DNA of 64,000 nucleotides. Source: Advenella kashmirensis W13003 (GTDB lineage Bacteria; Pseudomonadota; Gammaproteobacteria; Burkholderiales; Burkholderiaceae_B). The stretch spans positions 1,364,710-1,428,709 of the forward strand of contig NZ_KI650979.1 of NCBI RefSeq assembly GCF_000506985.1, written 5' to 3'. Below the pieces are notes generated by a model that saw nothing but the letters and a program-made list of their open reading frames with translations, ran no database searches and was not told the DNA's origin. The translations under genes were made by a program, and so were the position numbers. Shown piece after piece: positions 42,320 through 50,932 of the stretch. The first letter of the stretch is position 1. Every line of letters begins with the position of its first letter.

Positions 42320-43491
42320 TATGCCGGTCCGATTTGAGAAAAAAGGTGAACATCCTGGCTCAGGTCACCGCTGGCGCGGATGTTCTTTTTGTAGGCCGCT
42401 GCGAAATCCAGCATGCGCTGAATCGGCTTATGCGCCTGCCGTCCCAGTGCCGGATCCAGAACGATCTCTCCGCTGCCATGCTCAAGACAGGCATTGACAC
42501 CCGCCAGCCCGTTCATGGCCATCCAGGGGCAAAAAGCGCAGCTTTTGCAGGTCGCGCTCTCGCCGGCAGTGGGCGCTGCAATGAACGTTTTGCCGGGAGC
42601 CTGCTTTTGCATTTCGTGCAAAATGCCCTGATCGGTGGCTACGATAAAGGTGCCGGCTGTCGATTCGGTGACAGCGGCAATCAATTTGCTGGTGGAGCCG
42701 ACAATATCAGCCAGCGCTACCACCGAGGCCGGAGATTCCGGATGCACCAGCACGCTCGCGTCGGGATGGGCTTTTTTCAGCTCAAGCAGTTCGTCACCTT
42801 TGAATTCATTATGCACCAGACAGGATCCTTGCCACAGCAGCATGTCGGCACTGGTCTGTTGCTGTATATAGTGACCCAGGTGACGGTCCGGGCCCCACAG
42901 GATTTTTTCGCCGCGCTGGTGCAGGTACGTGACAATTTCCAGCGCGATGGAAGAGGTGACCACCCAATCCGCGCGGGCCTTGACCTGGGCGCTGGTATTG
43001 GCGTACACCACGACCGTTCTGTCCGGGTTGGCATCGCAAAAGGCCGCGAACGCATCCGGCGGGCAACCCAAGTCCAGGGAACAATTGGCATCCAGGTCCG
43101 GCATGAGCACGCGTTTTTCAGGGCTGAGGATCTTGGCTGTCTCTCCCATGAATCTGACGCCGGCCACAATCAGGGTCGATGCCGGATGATCGCGGCCAAA
43201 GCGCGCCATTTCCAGCGAATCCCCGACACAACCACCGGTTTCCAGGGCCAGGTCCTGTAACTGGGCGTCTACATAATAGTGGGCGACCAGTGCGGCCTGC
43301 TGCGATTTCAGGCGATGCACGATGCGTTCGCGCAATGTCTCTGTCTGCTGCTGACTGAGCGGATCGGGAATCCTGGCCCAGGCCTGCCTGACCTCACAGG
43401 CCGACGCGGATGTCACCTGTGCAGTGGAGGGGTCGGATACCGGAAAATCAATATCAAACCTCTTGTGTACGGCTAATTGGGTGGATGCCAT
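42319..43491 (-). CDS. nadA: Quinolinate synthase (NadA)
   Basis: The 390-residue enzyme condenses iminoaspartate with dihydroxyacetone phosphate to quinolinate using a [4Fe-4S] cluster. [29 protein letters not shown] contains the first cluster cysteine, and [13 protein letters not shown] near the C-terminus the last. The fold is three repeats of the NadA type. The start is placed at 43491 because a longer frame would run through the operator. It is the first gene of nadA-nadB and is probably repressed by the regulator encoded divergently at 43660. Confidence 0.95.
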   Translation of the reverse strand: MASTQLAVHKRFDIDFPVSDPSTAQVTSASACEVRQAWARIPDPLSQQQTETLRERIVHRLKSQQAALVAHYYVDAQLQDLALETGGCVGDSLEMARFGRDHPASTLIVAGVRFMGETAKILSPEKRVLMPDLDANCSLDLGCPPDAFAAFCDANPDRTVVVYANTSAQVKARADWVVTSSIALEIVTYLHQRGEKILWGPDRHLGHYIQQQTSADMLLWQGSCLVHNEFKGDELLELKKAHPDASVLVHPESPASVVALADIVGSTSKLIAAVTESTAGTFIVATDQGILHEMQKQAPGKTFIAAPTAGESATCKSCAFCPWMAMNGLAGVNACLEHGSGEIVLDPALGRQAHKPIQRMLDFAAAYKKNIRASGDLSQDVHLFSQIGPA

Positions 43492-43523
43492 GACCTGCGA
43501 TCCTGAAGTGAAAGTTAATATAT

Positions 43524-43542
43524 TATGCTCCAATTGAGCATA
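43524..43542. promoter_or_regulatory. NAD-regulator operator before nadA
   Basis: TATGCTC-N5-GAGCATA is a perfect dyad 33 bp before the nadA start. The same architecture occurs before nadC at 44641-44659. Confidence 0.75.
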
Positions 43543-43659
43543 AATAGTAAAGTGTTTTGTAACGGTCGCTGCGCTTTGCACGCTGCAGGGGGTGTCCGCG
43601 AGCCCATGCATTTCTGTTCAGTCTGATAGAATCCATACATTATTCAGGGGTATATCAGT

Positions 43660-44601
43660 ATGGTTTCAGGCTTTTCCGGGTCGGACACGATTGAGGGCGC
43701 AACAGAGGTGGTTGCAGTACTGGTGGCGATCACCAATCTCAACGCCCGGGTGCTGACCGTCGAAAATGGCTCTCTCCTGCCTTACGGGCCGCTATCCCCG
43801 GTGCACAGTTCACTGCAGGCAGGCGTGCGCCAGTGGGTGAAAAACCAGACCCGCCAGCCCATGGGCTACGTCGAGCAACTGTACACTTTTGTTGATATTT
43901 TGCGCACCCGCGCTTCCGGCCACCCCGTGCTGTATGTCAGTTATCTGGGTCTGGTCAAGGAGGCCGAAGACAGTCTGCTGGAAACCAACGCCGGCTGGCG
44001 CAATTGGTACCTGTACTTTCCCTGGGAAGACCATCGCGACGGAAGGCCGGAATGGATCGCCCGGGTGTTCTTTCCCCATCTGAAGAAGTGGGTGGCTTTC
44101 GCCGAAAATGAAACAGTGCGCCAGAATCGCCAGCGTCGTTTGGATCTGTGCTGGGGACTGGGCGAGCATGAGTGGATCGAAGACAACGCGCTGTATCGCT
44201 ATGAGTTGCTGTACGAAGTCGGCCTTATCCCGGAGTCGCCGCTGTTTGACGGATCCATTCCCGAAGCCATGACCGGCAAGCCCATGCAACACGATCACAG
44301 GCGTGTACTGGCCACGGCAATGTCGCGTTTGCGCGCTAAAATCCGCTATCGTCCGGTTATTTCGGAGTTAATGGCCAGCGAATTCACCCTGCTGCAATTG
44401 CAAAAAAGCATCGAGAGCCTGGCTGGCGTGGAACTGCACAAGCAGAATTTCCGGCGCCTGATGCAGCACCAGGACCTGCTTGAGGCGACGGGTCAGAGCG
44501 TGGTGCAGGACCGGGGACGTCCGGCGCAGTTGTACCGCTTCAAGCAAACCGTTCTGCTGGAAAGTCTGCTGTCCGGCAGCAAATTGCCCGTCAGTAAATA
44601 A
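43660..44601 (+). CDS. nadQ: NadQ/NrtR-type transcriptional regulator of NAD synthesis
   Basis: The 313-residue protein has an N-terminal Nudix-like domain (about residues 10-150) and a C-terminal winged helix (about 210-305: ISELMASEFTLLQLQKSIESLAGVELHKQNFRRLMQHQDLLEATGQ...RGRPAQLYRF), the NrtR/NadQ layout. The Nudix box GX5EX7REUXEEXGU is not visible, so it should sense rather than hydrolyse its ligand. It stands between nadA and nadC, and two matching palindromes flank its gene. I recall a NadQ repressor of NAD synthesis named in other proteobacteria. The assignment rests on domain layout and context. Confidence 0.85.
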   Translation: MVSGFSGSDTIEGATEVVAVLVAITNLNARVLTVENGSLLPYGPLSPVHSSLQAGVRQWVKNQTRQPMGYVEQLYTFVDILRTRASGHPVLYVSYLGLVKEAEDSLLETNAGWRNWYLYFPWEDHRDGRPEWIARVFFPHLKKWVAFAENETVRQNRQRRLDLCWGLGEHEWIEDNALYRYELLYEVGLIPESPLFDGSIPEAMTGKPMQHDHRRVLATAMSRLRAKIRYRPVISELMASEFTLLQLQKSIESLAGVELHKQNFRRLMQHQDLLEATGQSVVQDRGRPAQLYRFKQTVLLESLLSGSKLPVSK

Positions 44602-44631
44602 AACGGCAAAACCTGTTTTTGTCGTTTTTTT
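44601..44631 (+). terminator. Rho-independent terminator after nadQ
   Basis: An 11-bp stem (44601-44611 with 44617-44627, one G-T wobble) with a 5-base loop is followed by TTTT. It begins at the last base of the nadQ stop codon and separates nadQ from the nadC promoter. Confidence 0.85.
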
Positions 44632-44640
44632 CGGCATTTA

Positions 44641-44659
44641 TATACTCATATTGAGTATA
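44641..44659. promoter_or_regulatory. NAD-regulator operator before nadC
   Basis: TATACTC-N5-GAGTATA is a perfect dyad 42 bp before the nadC start. It matches the nadA operator except for one symmetric base pair in each arm. Confidence 0.75.
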
Positions 44660-44701
44660 TTACCGCTATACTTCAATTTATTTTCCCCCAGGATGAACAC
44701 G

Positions 44702-45562
44702 ATGATAAACCCCGCTGCTTACGAATTGCCCGATGTTATTCTGTTGCCGTTTGTGCAGGGCGCGCTGGCCGAAGACATGGGTCGCAAGGGTGATATCACG
44801 TCGCAAGCGACCATTGATGCAGGCAAACAAGGCACATTGCATGTTGTGTCGCGCCGCCCTGGCGTGATCGCGGGCATGGCCCTTGCCCGGCTGGCATTTG
44901 AACAGATCAATCCGGCGATCCGCTTTGAAGTCATCCAGCCTGATGGGGCACAGGTACAGCCTGGTGAGCGGCTGGCGACGGTTTCGGGTGATATCCGATC
45001 CCTGCTGGCGGCTGAGCGCACAGCACTCAACTTTCTGACTCATCTGAGCGGCATTGCCAGCCTCACGGCTGAAATGGTAAAGCAGGTCTCGCATACGAGC
45101 GCTCGCATTACCTGCACCCGCAAGACCATCCCGGGTCTGCGGGTGTTGCAGAAATATGCCGTTCGTGTTGGCGGCGGCTGGAATCATCGCATGGCGCTGG
45201 ATGATGCCATGCTCATCAAGGACAACCACATCGCGCTGGCTGGCGATCTGCGCAGTGCGATCCGTCTGGCGCAATCACATGCCGGCCATTTGACGCCGAT
45301 CGAGCTTGAAGTGGATACGCTGGAGCAATTGGCCATTGCCCTGGAAGAAGGCATCAAGCTGGTGCTGCTGGATAATATGGACTGCGACACTTTGCGTGAA
45401 GCCGTGGCAATGTGCCGTGGCAAGGCACAAACCGAAGCCTCGGGGGGCATTACGCCGGAAAGCGTCCGTGCCGTCGCGGAAACCGGCGTGGACTATATTG
45501 CCATCGGGTATCTGACGCACAGTGCGAAAGCGCTGGATATCGGACTGGATTACGAGGCGTAA
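44702..45562 (+). CDS. nadC: Quinolinate phosphoribosyltransferase (NadC)
   Basis: The 286-residue enzyme converts quinolinate and PRPP to nicotinate mononucleotide. RTALNFLTHLSGIASLTAEMV, TRKTIPGLRVLQKYAVRVGGGWNHRMALDDAMLIKDNHI and EASGGITPESV carry the conserved Arg, Lys and His residues. The ATG at 44702 has AGGA with a good spacer, and the ATG at 44693 is too close to it. Its last 13 bp overlap the end of the convergent LysR gene. NadC completes nadA-nadB-nadC in one locus under a shared regulator. Confidence 0.95.
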   Translation: MINPAAYELPDVILLPFVQGALAEDMGRKGDITSQATIDAGKQGTLHVVSRRPGVIAGMALARLAFEQINPAIRFEVIQPDGAQVQPGERLATVSGDIRSLLAAERTALNFLTHLSGIASLTAEMVKQVSHTSARITCTRKTIPGLRVLQKYAVRVGGGWNHRMALDDAMLIKDNHIALAGDLRSAIRLAQSHAGHLTPIELEVDTLEQLAIALEEGIKLVLLDNMDCDTLREAVAMCRGKAQTEASGGITPESVRAVAETGVDYIAIGYLTHSAKALDIGLDYEA

Positions 45563-46404
45563 AAACGATTCTCAAGCACTGTCGTCATCTGTTCCGCCAG
45601 CTCGGCCGTCGGACCCGTTTTTTCCCAGGTATAGAGTGAAACGACCATCGGCGGGGCGCTACCGAAGGGCTGGTATACCTGCAAGCCACGCCCTTTGGTC
45701 GCGATCACAGGCAACATCGAAAGCCCCAGGCCCGCCTGCACGCCGGCCAGCACACTGGGCAGGCTGCTCCCGGAAAATGCGATATACCAACGCCTGCGCT
45801 CCCGTTCTATGCGATCGAACATGGCCTCGCGATACAGGCCGCCTGGCGCAAAGGTAACCAGCGGAAGGGGATCTGTCCATTTCCCTGCATTCTCCTGGCT
45901 TTCAAACCAGGCCATGGTTTCCGGAAAGCTGGCGCGACAGTCCGCGCTGGCGTTCGATTCCTTCACGACCACAATATCGAGTTCGCCGCCGCGATAACGT
46001 TCAGCCAGAGCACGGCTCAGGCCGGTCGTGATATCCAGGCGCACATTACGATGCATACGCGTACTGGTTCGGAACACAGACGTCATTTCGTCGGTGACCA
46101 GATCTTCAGGCAGACCGATACGCAGTGATTGGGCGCCCACGGGATCTCCGAGCACAGCCTGAGCCTCCTGTTCAAGCAGGAGAATGCGCCTCGCGTAGCC
46201 GATCAGCCGCTCGCCCGCCGCTGTGGCAAGAACGGGCCGGGCATTGCGTTGAACCAGCTGCTGGCCGACAGACTCTTCAAGCCTGGCAAGCTGCTGGCTG
46301 ATGGTCGATTGCGTCATATGCAGGCGATCCGCAGCGGCGGTAAAACTGCCGGTGTCGATGATCGCTGTAAATGACCGCAGCAAGCGCGGATCCAGCAAAT
46401 GCAT
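45550..46404 (-). CDS. LysR-family regulator
   Basis: The 284-residue LysR protein has the HTH LLDPRLLRSFTAIIDTGSFTAAADRLHMTQSTISQQLARLEESVGQQL (residues 3-50) and an effector domain from LRIGLPEDLVTDEM on. It overlaps nadC tail to tail by 13 bp. It is divergent from the ankyrin gene across a 138-bp AT-rich region. The closest functional hints are weak. It may regulate the ankyrin/deaminase/MFS genes or distant targets. The effector is unknown. Confidence 0.9.
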   Translation of the reverse strand: MHLLDPRLLRSFTAIIDTGSFTAAADRLHMTQSTISQQLARLEESVGQQLVQRNARPVLATAAGERLIGYARRILLLEQEAQAVLGDPVGAQSLRIGLPEDLVTDEMTSVFRTSTRMHRNVRLDITTGLSRALAERYRGGELDIVVVKESNASADCRASFPETMAWFESQENAGKWTDPLPLVTFAPGGLYREAMFDRIERERRRWYIAFSGSSLPSVLAGVQAGLGLSMLPVIATKGRGLQVYQPFGSAPPMVVSLYTWEKTGPTAELAEQMTTVLENRFYAS

Positions 46405-46542
46405 TCCCTTGAAATTGAACGATGCCAGCGCTGATTATAATTGTGTTATTACGATTGTGAATATATTTGATTTAATAATTTAATTTTTAAATATGATAAG
46501 CAAAGACTATACTGACCAGCAATGATGGTTAAGGAGATCACG

Positions 46543-47211
46543 ATGATCCGATTACGTACAATAGCGACCGGCGCACTGTTGATGTTTACTTGTATACGCG
46601 CCGCTTCAGCCAATATCATGAATGACTTTCCCCTGCATCGCGCGGCGGCCAATGACGAGGTCGCTACAATCAAAAAGCTGCTGTCTGAAGGCATGGCAGT
46701 AGACGGGCGCGACGGCGCAGGCGCGACTGCCCTTCTGGTGGCTACGCACGCCAATCGTGTACACGCCGCCCGGGCGCTGATTGATGCGGGGGCCGATGTG
46801 AATGCAAAAGACCGTATCAACGACAGTGCCTATTTGTATGCAGGAGCGCGAGGTCATTTGGAGATCCTGAATTTGACTCTGGCCAACGGTGCGGACTTGA
46901 AGAGCACCAATCGATACGGCGGAACGGCGCTGATTCCCGCGGCCGAGCGCGGCCATGTACAAACAGTACAGACACTGATCGATGCCGGTGTCGAGATTGA
47001 TCACATTAATAATCTGGGCTGGACGGCTTTGCTGGAGGCCATTATTCTGGGGTCGGGCGGACCGCCGCATCAGCAAATTGTTGACGAATTGCTCAAGGCC
47101 GGGGCCAATCCCAATCTGGCTGACCGGGACGGCGTGACGCCACTGGCACATGCGCGCGCTCACGGCTACCGCGAGATTGAACAGCGACTGCTTGCGGCCG
47201 GAGGACATTGA
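46543..47211 (+). CDS. Exported ankyrin-repeat protein
   Basis: The 222-residue protein has a signal peptide ending AASA and four to five ankyrin repeats (DFPLHRAAANDEVATIKKLLSEGMAVDGRDGAG, ATALLVATHANRVHAARALIDAGADVNAKD, and so on to ADRDGVTPLAHARAHGYREIEQRLLAAGGH). It probably works in the periplasm as a protein-binding scaffold. AAGGAG precedes the ATG at 46543 with a good spacer. The deaminase gene starts 2 bp after its stop. Small periplasmic ankyrin proteins of this kind often accompany enzymes such as catalase, but here the partner is unclear. Confidence 0.9.
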   Translation: MIRLRTIATGALLMFTCIRAASANIMNDFPLHRAAANDEVATIKKLLSEGMAVDGRDGAGATALLVATHANRVHAARALIDAGADVNAKDRINDSAYLYAGARGHLEILNLTLANGADLKSTNRYGGTALIPAAERGHVQTVQTLIDAGVEIDHINNLGWTALLEAIILGSGGPPHQQIVDELLKAGANPNLADRDGVTPLAHARAHGYREIEQRLLAAGGH

Positions 47212-47213
47212 AA

Positions 47214-47699
47214 ATGAATACACAACAGGAAACGGATTTTCTCGGGCAGGCGGTCAGGCTTGCCTATAACAACGCGCAAAAGGGCGGCCGTCCGTTCGGC
47301 GCAGTCGTTGTCAGAAACGGACAAGTCATCGCCTCGGCGGTAAATGAAATCCTGACGACAAACGATCCAACCGCGCATGCCGAACTATTGGCGATCCGGG
47401 CGGCCAGCCAGCAACTGGCGTCGGCGCGTCTGGACAATTGTCACGTATTTGCCAGCGGACAGCCCTGTCCGATGTGCATGGCGGCGATGCGGCTGGCTGG
47501 AATTACGGAAGTGACTTATGCCTATTCCAACGAAGACGGCGCCCCTTATGGTCTGTCGACGGCAGATATTGCGGCCGAACTGGCCAGGCCTTTTGCCGAC
47601 CAATCCATGACAATCCGCCAGCAAACGGTTGAACCGGACGCCAAAGAGGGGTTGTACGCATACTGGGCGCAACAGCAAACAGGCAGGGGCATGACTTGA
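47214..47699 (+). CDS. Nucleoside/guanine deaminase (CDA-fold)
   Basis: The 161-residue zinc enzyme has His55-Ala-Glu57 (TAHAELLAI) and Cys85-Pro-Met-Cys88 (PCPMCMA), the cytidine deaminase-fold signature. The C-terminal region fits the guanine deaminase (GuaD)/nucleoside deaminase group rather than TadA, because the TadA RNA-contact tail is missing. It would deaminate a purine or pyrimidine base in the cytoplasm. GGAGG precedes the ATG, and an earlier TTG overlaps the ankyrin stop. The following MFS gene could transport a related compound. Confidence 0.87.
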   Translation: MNTQQETDFLGQAVRLAYNNAQKGGRPFGAVVVRNGQVIASAVNEILTTNDPTAHAELLAIRAASQQLASARLDNCHVFASGQPCPMCMAAMRLAGITEVTYAYSNEDGAPYGLSTADIAAELARPFADQSMTIRQQTVEPDAKEGLYAYWAQQQTGRGMT

Positions 47700-47707
47700 T
47701 CGCAAGC

Positions 47708-48979
47708 ATGAAATGGGGGCCGACGCGCATCCTGTTGGTAGTGACAGCGGCCTTGATCGGCTTGAATCTGAGGCCTTTTATCACGAGTATCGGACCGCTG
47801 GCCGGCACGATCCAGACGCAGACCGGTATGGGTTTGCAGAGCCTGGCATTATTGACATTAGTGCCGATGCTGCTGATGGGGGTGATCGCGTTCACGGCAC
47901 CCGCCATACAGAACGCGGTGGGCGCGCGTCGGGCGATTCTTGGCGCGCTGCTGATCATCTGTTGCGGCTCTGCCTTGCGTTTGGTGACGCTGACCGGGTG
48001 GGGAATGGTCGCCACGGCAGCCATGATCGGATTGGGTGTTGCCGTCGTACAAGCCGTTTTCCCGGGCGTGATCAAGCGGGAGTTCCCGTTGCATGTCGGT
48101 CCCATGATGGGCCTGTATTCTGCCATGCTGATGGGCGGGGGCGCGCTGGGTGCGGTCACCGCGCCGGCCGTGTCCAGCGCGACAGGCGTCTGGATGACCG
48201 GATTGGCCTGGTTTGCCCTGCCGGCCATCCTGACAGTCTTGCTGGCGTTTCTCTTTTTGCCTGTTCATACCCGGCAGCAAACGAGACCTGCGTCCGCTAC
48301 ACGCCTGTTGACGCGGCCCCGGACATGGATGCTGATGATGTGTTTCGGCCTGATGAATGGGGGCTATTCTTCCGTGGTCGCCTGGGTCGCGCCTGCTTAC
48401 CAGGAACAGGGCTGGAGCGCGGCGGCCAGTGGGGGCTTGCTGGCAATACTGGCCACCAGTCAGGCATTCTCGGCACTTCTATTGCCGGTGCTGGCCCGAA
48501 AGTCAGCAGATCGCCGTCCATGGCTCTGGCTCACGCTGGCCATGCAGGGCATAGGCTTTGCGGGGCTGGCCTTTATGCCGGCGGCAATGCCGCTGGTCTG
48601 GATTATTGTATTGGGCGTGGGCCTGGGAGGCTGTTTTGCACTGTTGATGATTGTGGCTCTGGACCATCTGCCGGATCCGACACAGGCGGGTGCGTTATCG
48701 GCCCTGATGCAGGGGGGCGGGTTTCTGCTGGCGGCCATACCTGCGTGGCTGGTCGCCGCGCTGCATGACGCCACAGGAAGCTATGCGGCAGGGTGGAATT
48801 GGCATTTGGCCTGTGTCACCATCGTCGCCGCCATGGTTGTTAAGCTAGCGCCTCGCGGTTACGGCAGGGCGATGGGCATACTGGATGACAAGGAAAGGGG
48901 CCTGGAAGGCGTCACTTATTGTTCGGGGAATAACCCCGGCATCCACCGCTCAGCCAGTTTGGCGGGAAAAGCAAGATAG
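47708..48979 (+). CDS. MFS transporter, CynX/NimT family
   Basis: The 423-residue protein has about 12 membrane segments and the CynX/NimT family start RILLVVTAALIGLNLRPFITSIGPLAGTIQ. It has AVVQAVFPGVIKREFP and a central loop before TRPRTWMLMMCFGLMNGGYSSVVAWVAPAYQ. Known members move cyanate or 2-nitroimidazole-like compounds. The substrate here is open. A TTG at 47696 overlapping the deaminase stop is an alternative start. The last 25 residues are polar and may be an add-on. It ends the ankyrin-deaminase-MFS unit. Confidence 0.87.
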   Translation: MKWGPTRILLVVTAALIGLNLRPFITSIGPLAGTIQTQTGMGLQSLALLTLVPMLLMGVIAFTAPAIQNAVGARRAILGALLIICCGSALRLVTLTGWGMVATAAMIGLGVAVVQAVFPGVIKREFPLHVGPMMGLYSAMLMGGGALGAVTAPAVSSATGVWMTGLAWFALPAILTVLLAFLFLPVHTRQQTRPASATRLLTRPRTWMLMMCFGLMNGGYSSVVAWVAPAYQEQGWSAAASGGLLAILATSQAFSALLLPVLARKSADRRPWLWLTLAMQGIGFAGLAFMPAAMPLVWIIVLGVGLGGCFALLMIVALDHLPDPTQAGALSALMQGGGFLLAAIPAWLVAALHDATGSYAAGWNWHLACVTIVAAMVVKLAPRGYGRAMGILDDKERGLEGVTYCSGNNPGIHRSASLAGKAR

Positions 48980-49334
48980 AGCGGAGCGCGTGTGCTCTCG
49001 GAGATGATGGCACCTGCGTTGAGCAACGCTGCAGTGACGCGCCTTGCTGCCATCGGGCAACCGGCCACAGGCCGCGTGTTTCGAGCGATGAACGAAGCTT
49101 GGCTAGGACATCAGCCGCGCGGCGCCGCCTTTTTGGCCGCTTTGACGGCCGCATTGCTTATCGTGATGCAACGCGAGCCGCATGACTGCGACTGTGGACC
49201 AGACCGACCGGAAAAATATGGATCCCAGCTTTGTTGCCAACTGCCACAGTCCAATTCACCCTTATAATTATGTCAAATAATAACTTATGTATCTAAATGT
49301 TTTATTTGATTGCGATTTTAGTAGGGAAATATTG
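48980..49334. other. Intergenic stretch with no recognised gene
   Basis: The 355-bp gap after the MFS gene has short open frames on both strands (80-91 codons) whose translations resemble no family I know and show no coding character. The part from about 49240 to 49334 is AT-rich and probably holds the promoter of the DUF945 gene. A decayed gene fragment cannot be excluded. Confidence 0.6.
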
Positions 49335-50789
49335 ATGGGTAAAACGTCAATCATAGCCGGGGTCATCGTCGCGGCGGGTGTCGCATGGACGGGCTCAAGC
49401 TGGTATTTTGGAACGCAGATTGAAGAGCATCTGGATGAGTATCTGGCCAACTCTAACCAGTATCTGGAAAAGGAAGCAGGCGGCAGTGTCAAATTTGAAA
49501 AAATCAGCTTTCAGCGCGGGATATTCTCGTCTGAAGCGATCTTGAAATTGCGTGTTAATGTGCCTTACTTGCCAGAAAAATCGATAGAGCTCACCGGAAA
49601 AACACAGATTCAACACGGACCGGTGCCGTTACAGTCAATTCTGAAAGGAGAGTTTTTCGCCGGTTACGCGACCGCGGATACCGCCTTGGTGAAAGATGAA
49701 CATAGCAAGTTGATCTTTGACTTTACCGGTGACAAGAATCCATACACGCAGCACGACCGGATTGATTTCTCCGGCAACATTCACAGCAACGCTACCGTTG
49801 CGGCGTTGACGATCGCGATAGATAAATTTAACTTCCAATCCCAGCCTATCAAGATTCGATCGGTAACGGATAAGGATCTGACGACCGGTGAACTATGGGC
49901 AGACATATCAGAGATAAGCGCTATATCTGCACGTGATTCAGATCGTAAAATCTTTATTAAAAACGCAAGTGCGCATCTCAATACCAAAAAAGCGGCTTCC
50001 GGAAGCTATGTGGGTGATGCGCTTGCCACCATTGAACTGCTGAAGGCAGACCAAAATCGCAGCCCAGCCGACAAGGGCAATCCGCTCATATTTGATCAAT
50101 TCAAAATGAGCGTCAAGTCTGAAGAAATTGATGACTATATGAATGTCGGGGTTGGCTATGAAATTGGTAAGCTACAAACTCATGGTGTTGATTTTGGTGC
50201 ATTGAAATTTAATCTGGCACTTGACTATTTGGATAGAAAGGCGCTGGAAAAATTCACGACGCAGAACAGATCTTTGTTTATGTCGGCACAGGATTCGTTT
50301 GAACAGGCTGAAAGAATCGTTGAACAATACGGCCAATTAATGACAAACTTGGTACGCGGTAATATGCAACTAAACGTCTCGCCGTTTGAGTGGAAGACGG
50401 CAAATGGGCAAATTCAGGTACAAGCCTCCGTGAATCTGGACGGGTCAGGGATTCCTGAACAAGCGATCTTGAATGACAAGGCATTGGGGCAGTCGATCAA
50501 GAGCGTCGAGTTTAATATGGACGCGGATATACGTGCGGTTGAAGATATCGTCTCTGCGATCGTTCAAGTCAAGGGCAAGGAAAAGGATACGGCGCGCCAA
50601 CAGGGAAAAACTGCTGTGAAAGAGCTTCTTGACCTTATTGCGCAGACGGGTATCGCCCGGGCTGAGGGAGAAAAAATCAAGACCCGGATCAGCTTTGATG
50701 GCAGGCAGCCTGAAGAGGAAAAAATCAGTCTGAACTCCGAAAAAATGAGCATTCAGCGCCTAGCTGAAAAAGCCGCTCCGATCTTTTAA
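49335..50789 (+). CDS. YdgA-family DUF945 protein
   Basis: The 484-residue protein has a single N-terminal membrane segment (MGKTSIIAGVIVAAGVAWTGSSWYFG) followed by a long soluble domain. The domain starts QIEEHLDEYLANSNQYL and ends with DUF945-typical strands. The family's role is not established. E. coli YdgA is an inner-membrane protein facing the periplasm. The start at 49335 has AGGGA upstream and begins the anchor. It is transcribed alone, with a 143-bp gap to the peptidase gene. Confidence 0.87.
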   Translation: MGKTSIIAGVIVAAGVAWTGSSWYFGTQIEEHLDEYLANSNQYLEKEAGGSVKFEKISFQRGIFSSEAILKLRVNVPYLPEKSIELTGKTQIQHGPVPLQSILKGEFFAGYATADTALVKDEHSKLIFDFTGDKNPYTQHDRIDFSGNIHSNATVAALTIAIDKFNFQSQPIKIRSVTDKDLTTGELWADISEISAISARDSDRKIFIKNASAHLNTKKAASGSYVGDALATIELLKADQNRSPADKGNPLIFDQFKMSVKSEEIDDYMNVGVGYEIGKLQTHGVDFGALKFNLALDYLDRKALEKFTTQNRSLFMSAQDSFEQAERIVEQYGQLMTNLVRGNMQLNVSPFEWKTANGQIQVQASVNLDGSGIPEQAILNDKALGQSIKSVEFNMDADIRAVEDIVSAIVQVKGKEKDTARQQGKTAVKELLDLIAQTGIARAEGEKIKTRISFDGRQPEEEKISLNSEKMSIQRLAEKAAPIF

Positions 50790-50932
50790 AAAAGTTGGTC
50801 AGGTCCACCTTGGCAGTCCAGCGCCTCGTGTCTGATGGACAAAAAGGCGATGTGGTTAAGCTGCGATGAGGTCATTTGATTGACATATGCCTCCTTCAGG
50901 AATAGAGTTCAATTTTCGGAAGGAGACTATAA

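Noticed and set aside
42304-43260. Plus-strand open frame of 318 codons opposite nadA
   Set aside because: It mirrors the codon pattern of nadA, which is unambiguous.
43656-43661. CAGTAT at the nadQ start as another PicR half-site
   Set aside because: It is a single half-site with no dyad partner and is part of the start-codon region; chance is enough.
47713-48768. Long open frame (351 codons) in another frame of the same strand inside the MFS gene
   Set aside because: Its translation is low in hydrophobic segments and resembles no family, while the overlapping frame is a clear CynX/NimT transporter with 12 membrane segments.
48912-49267. Overlapping 80-91-codon frames after the MFS gene as a degraded gene
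   Set aside because: Neither strand gives a family match by eye, so a pseudogene call would be a guess.
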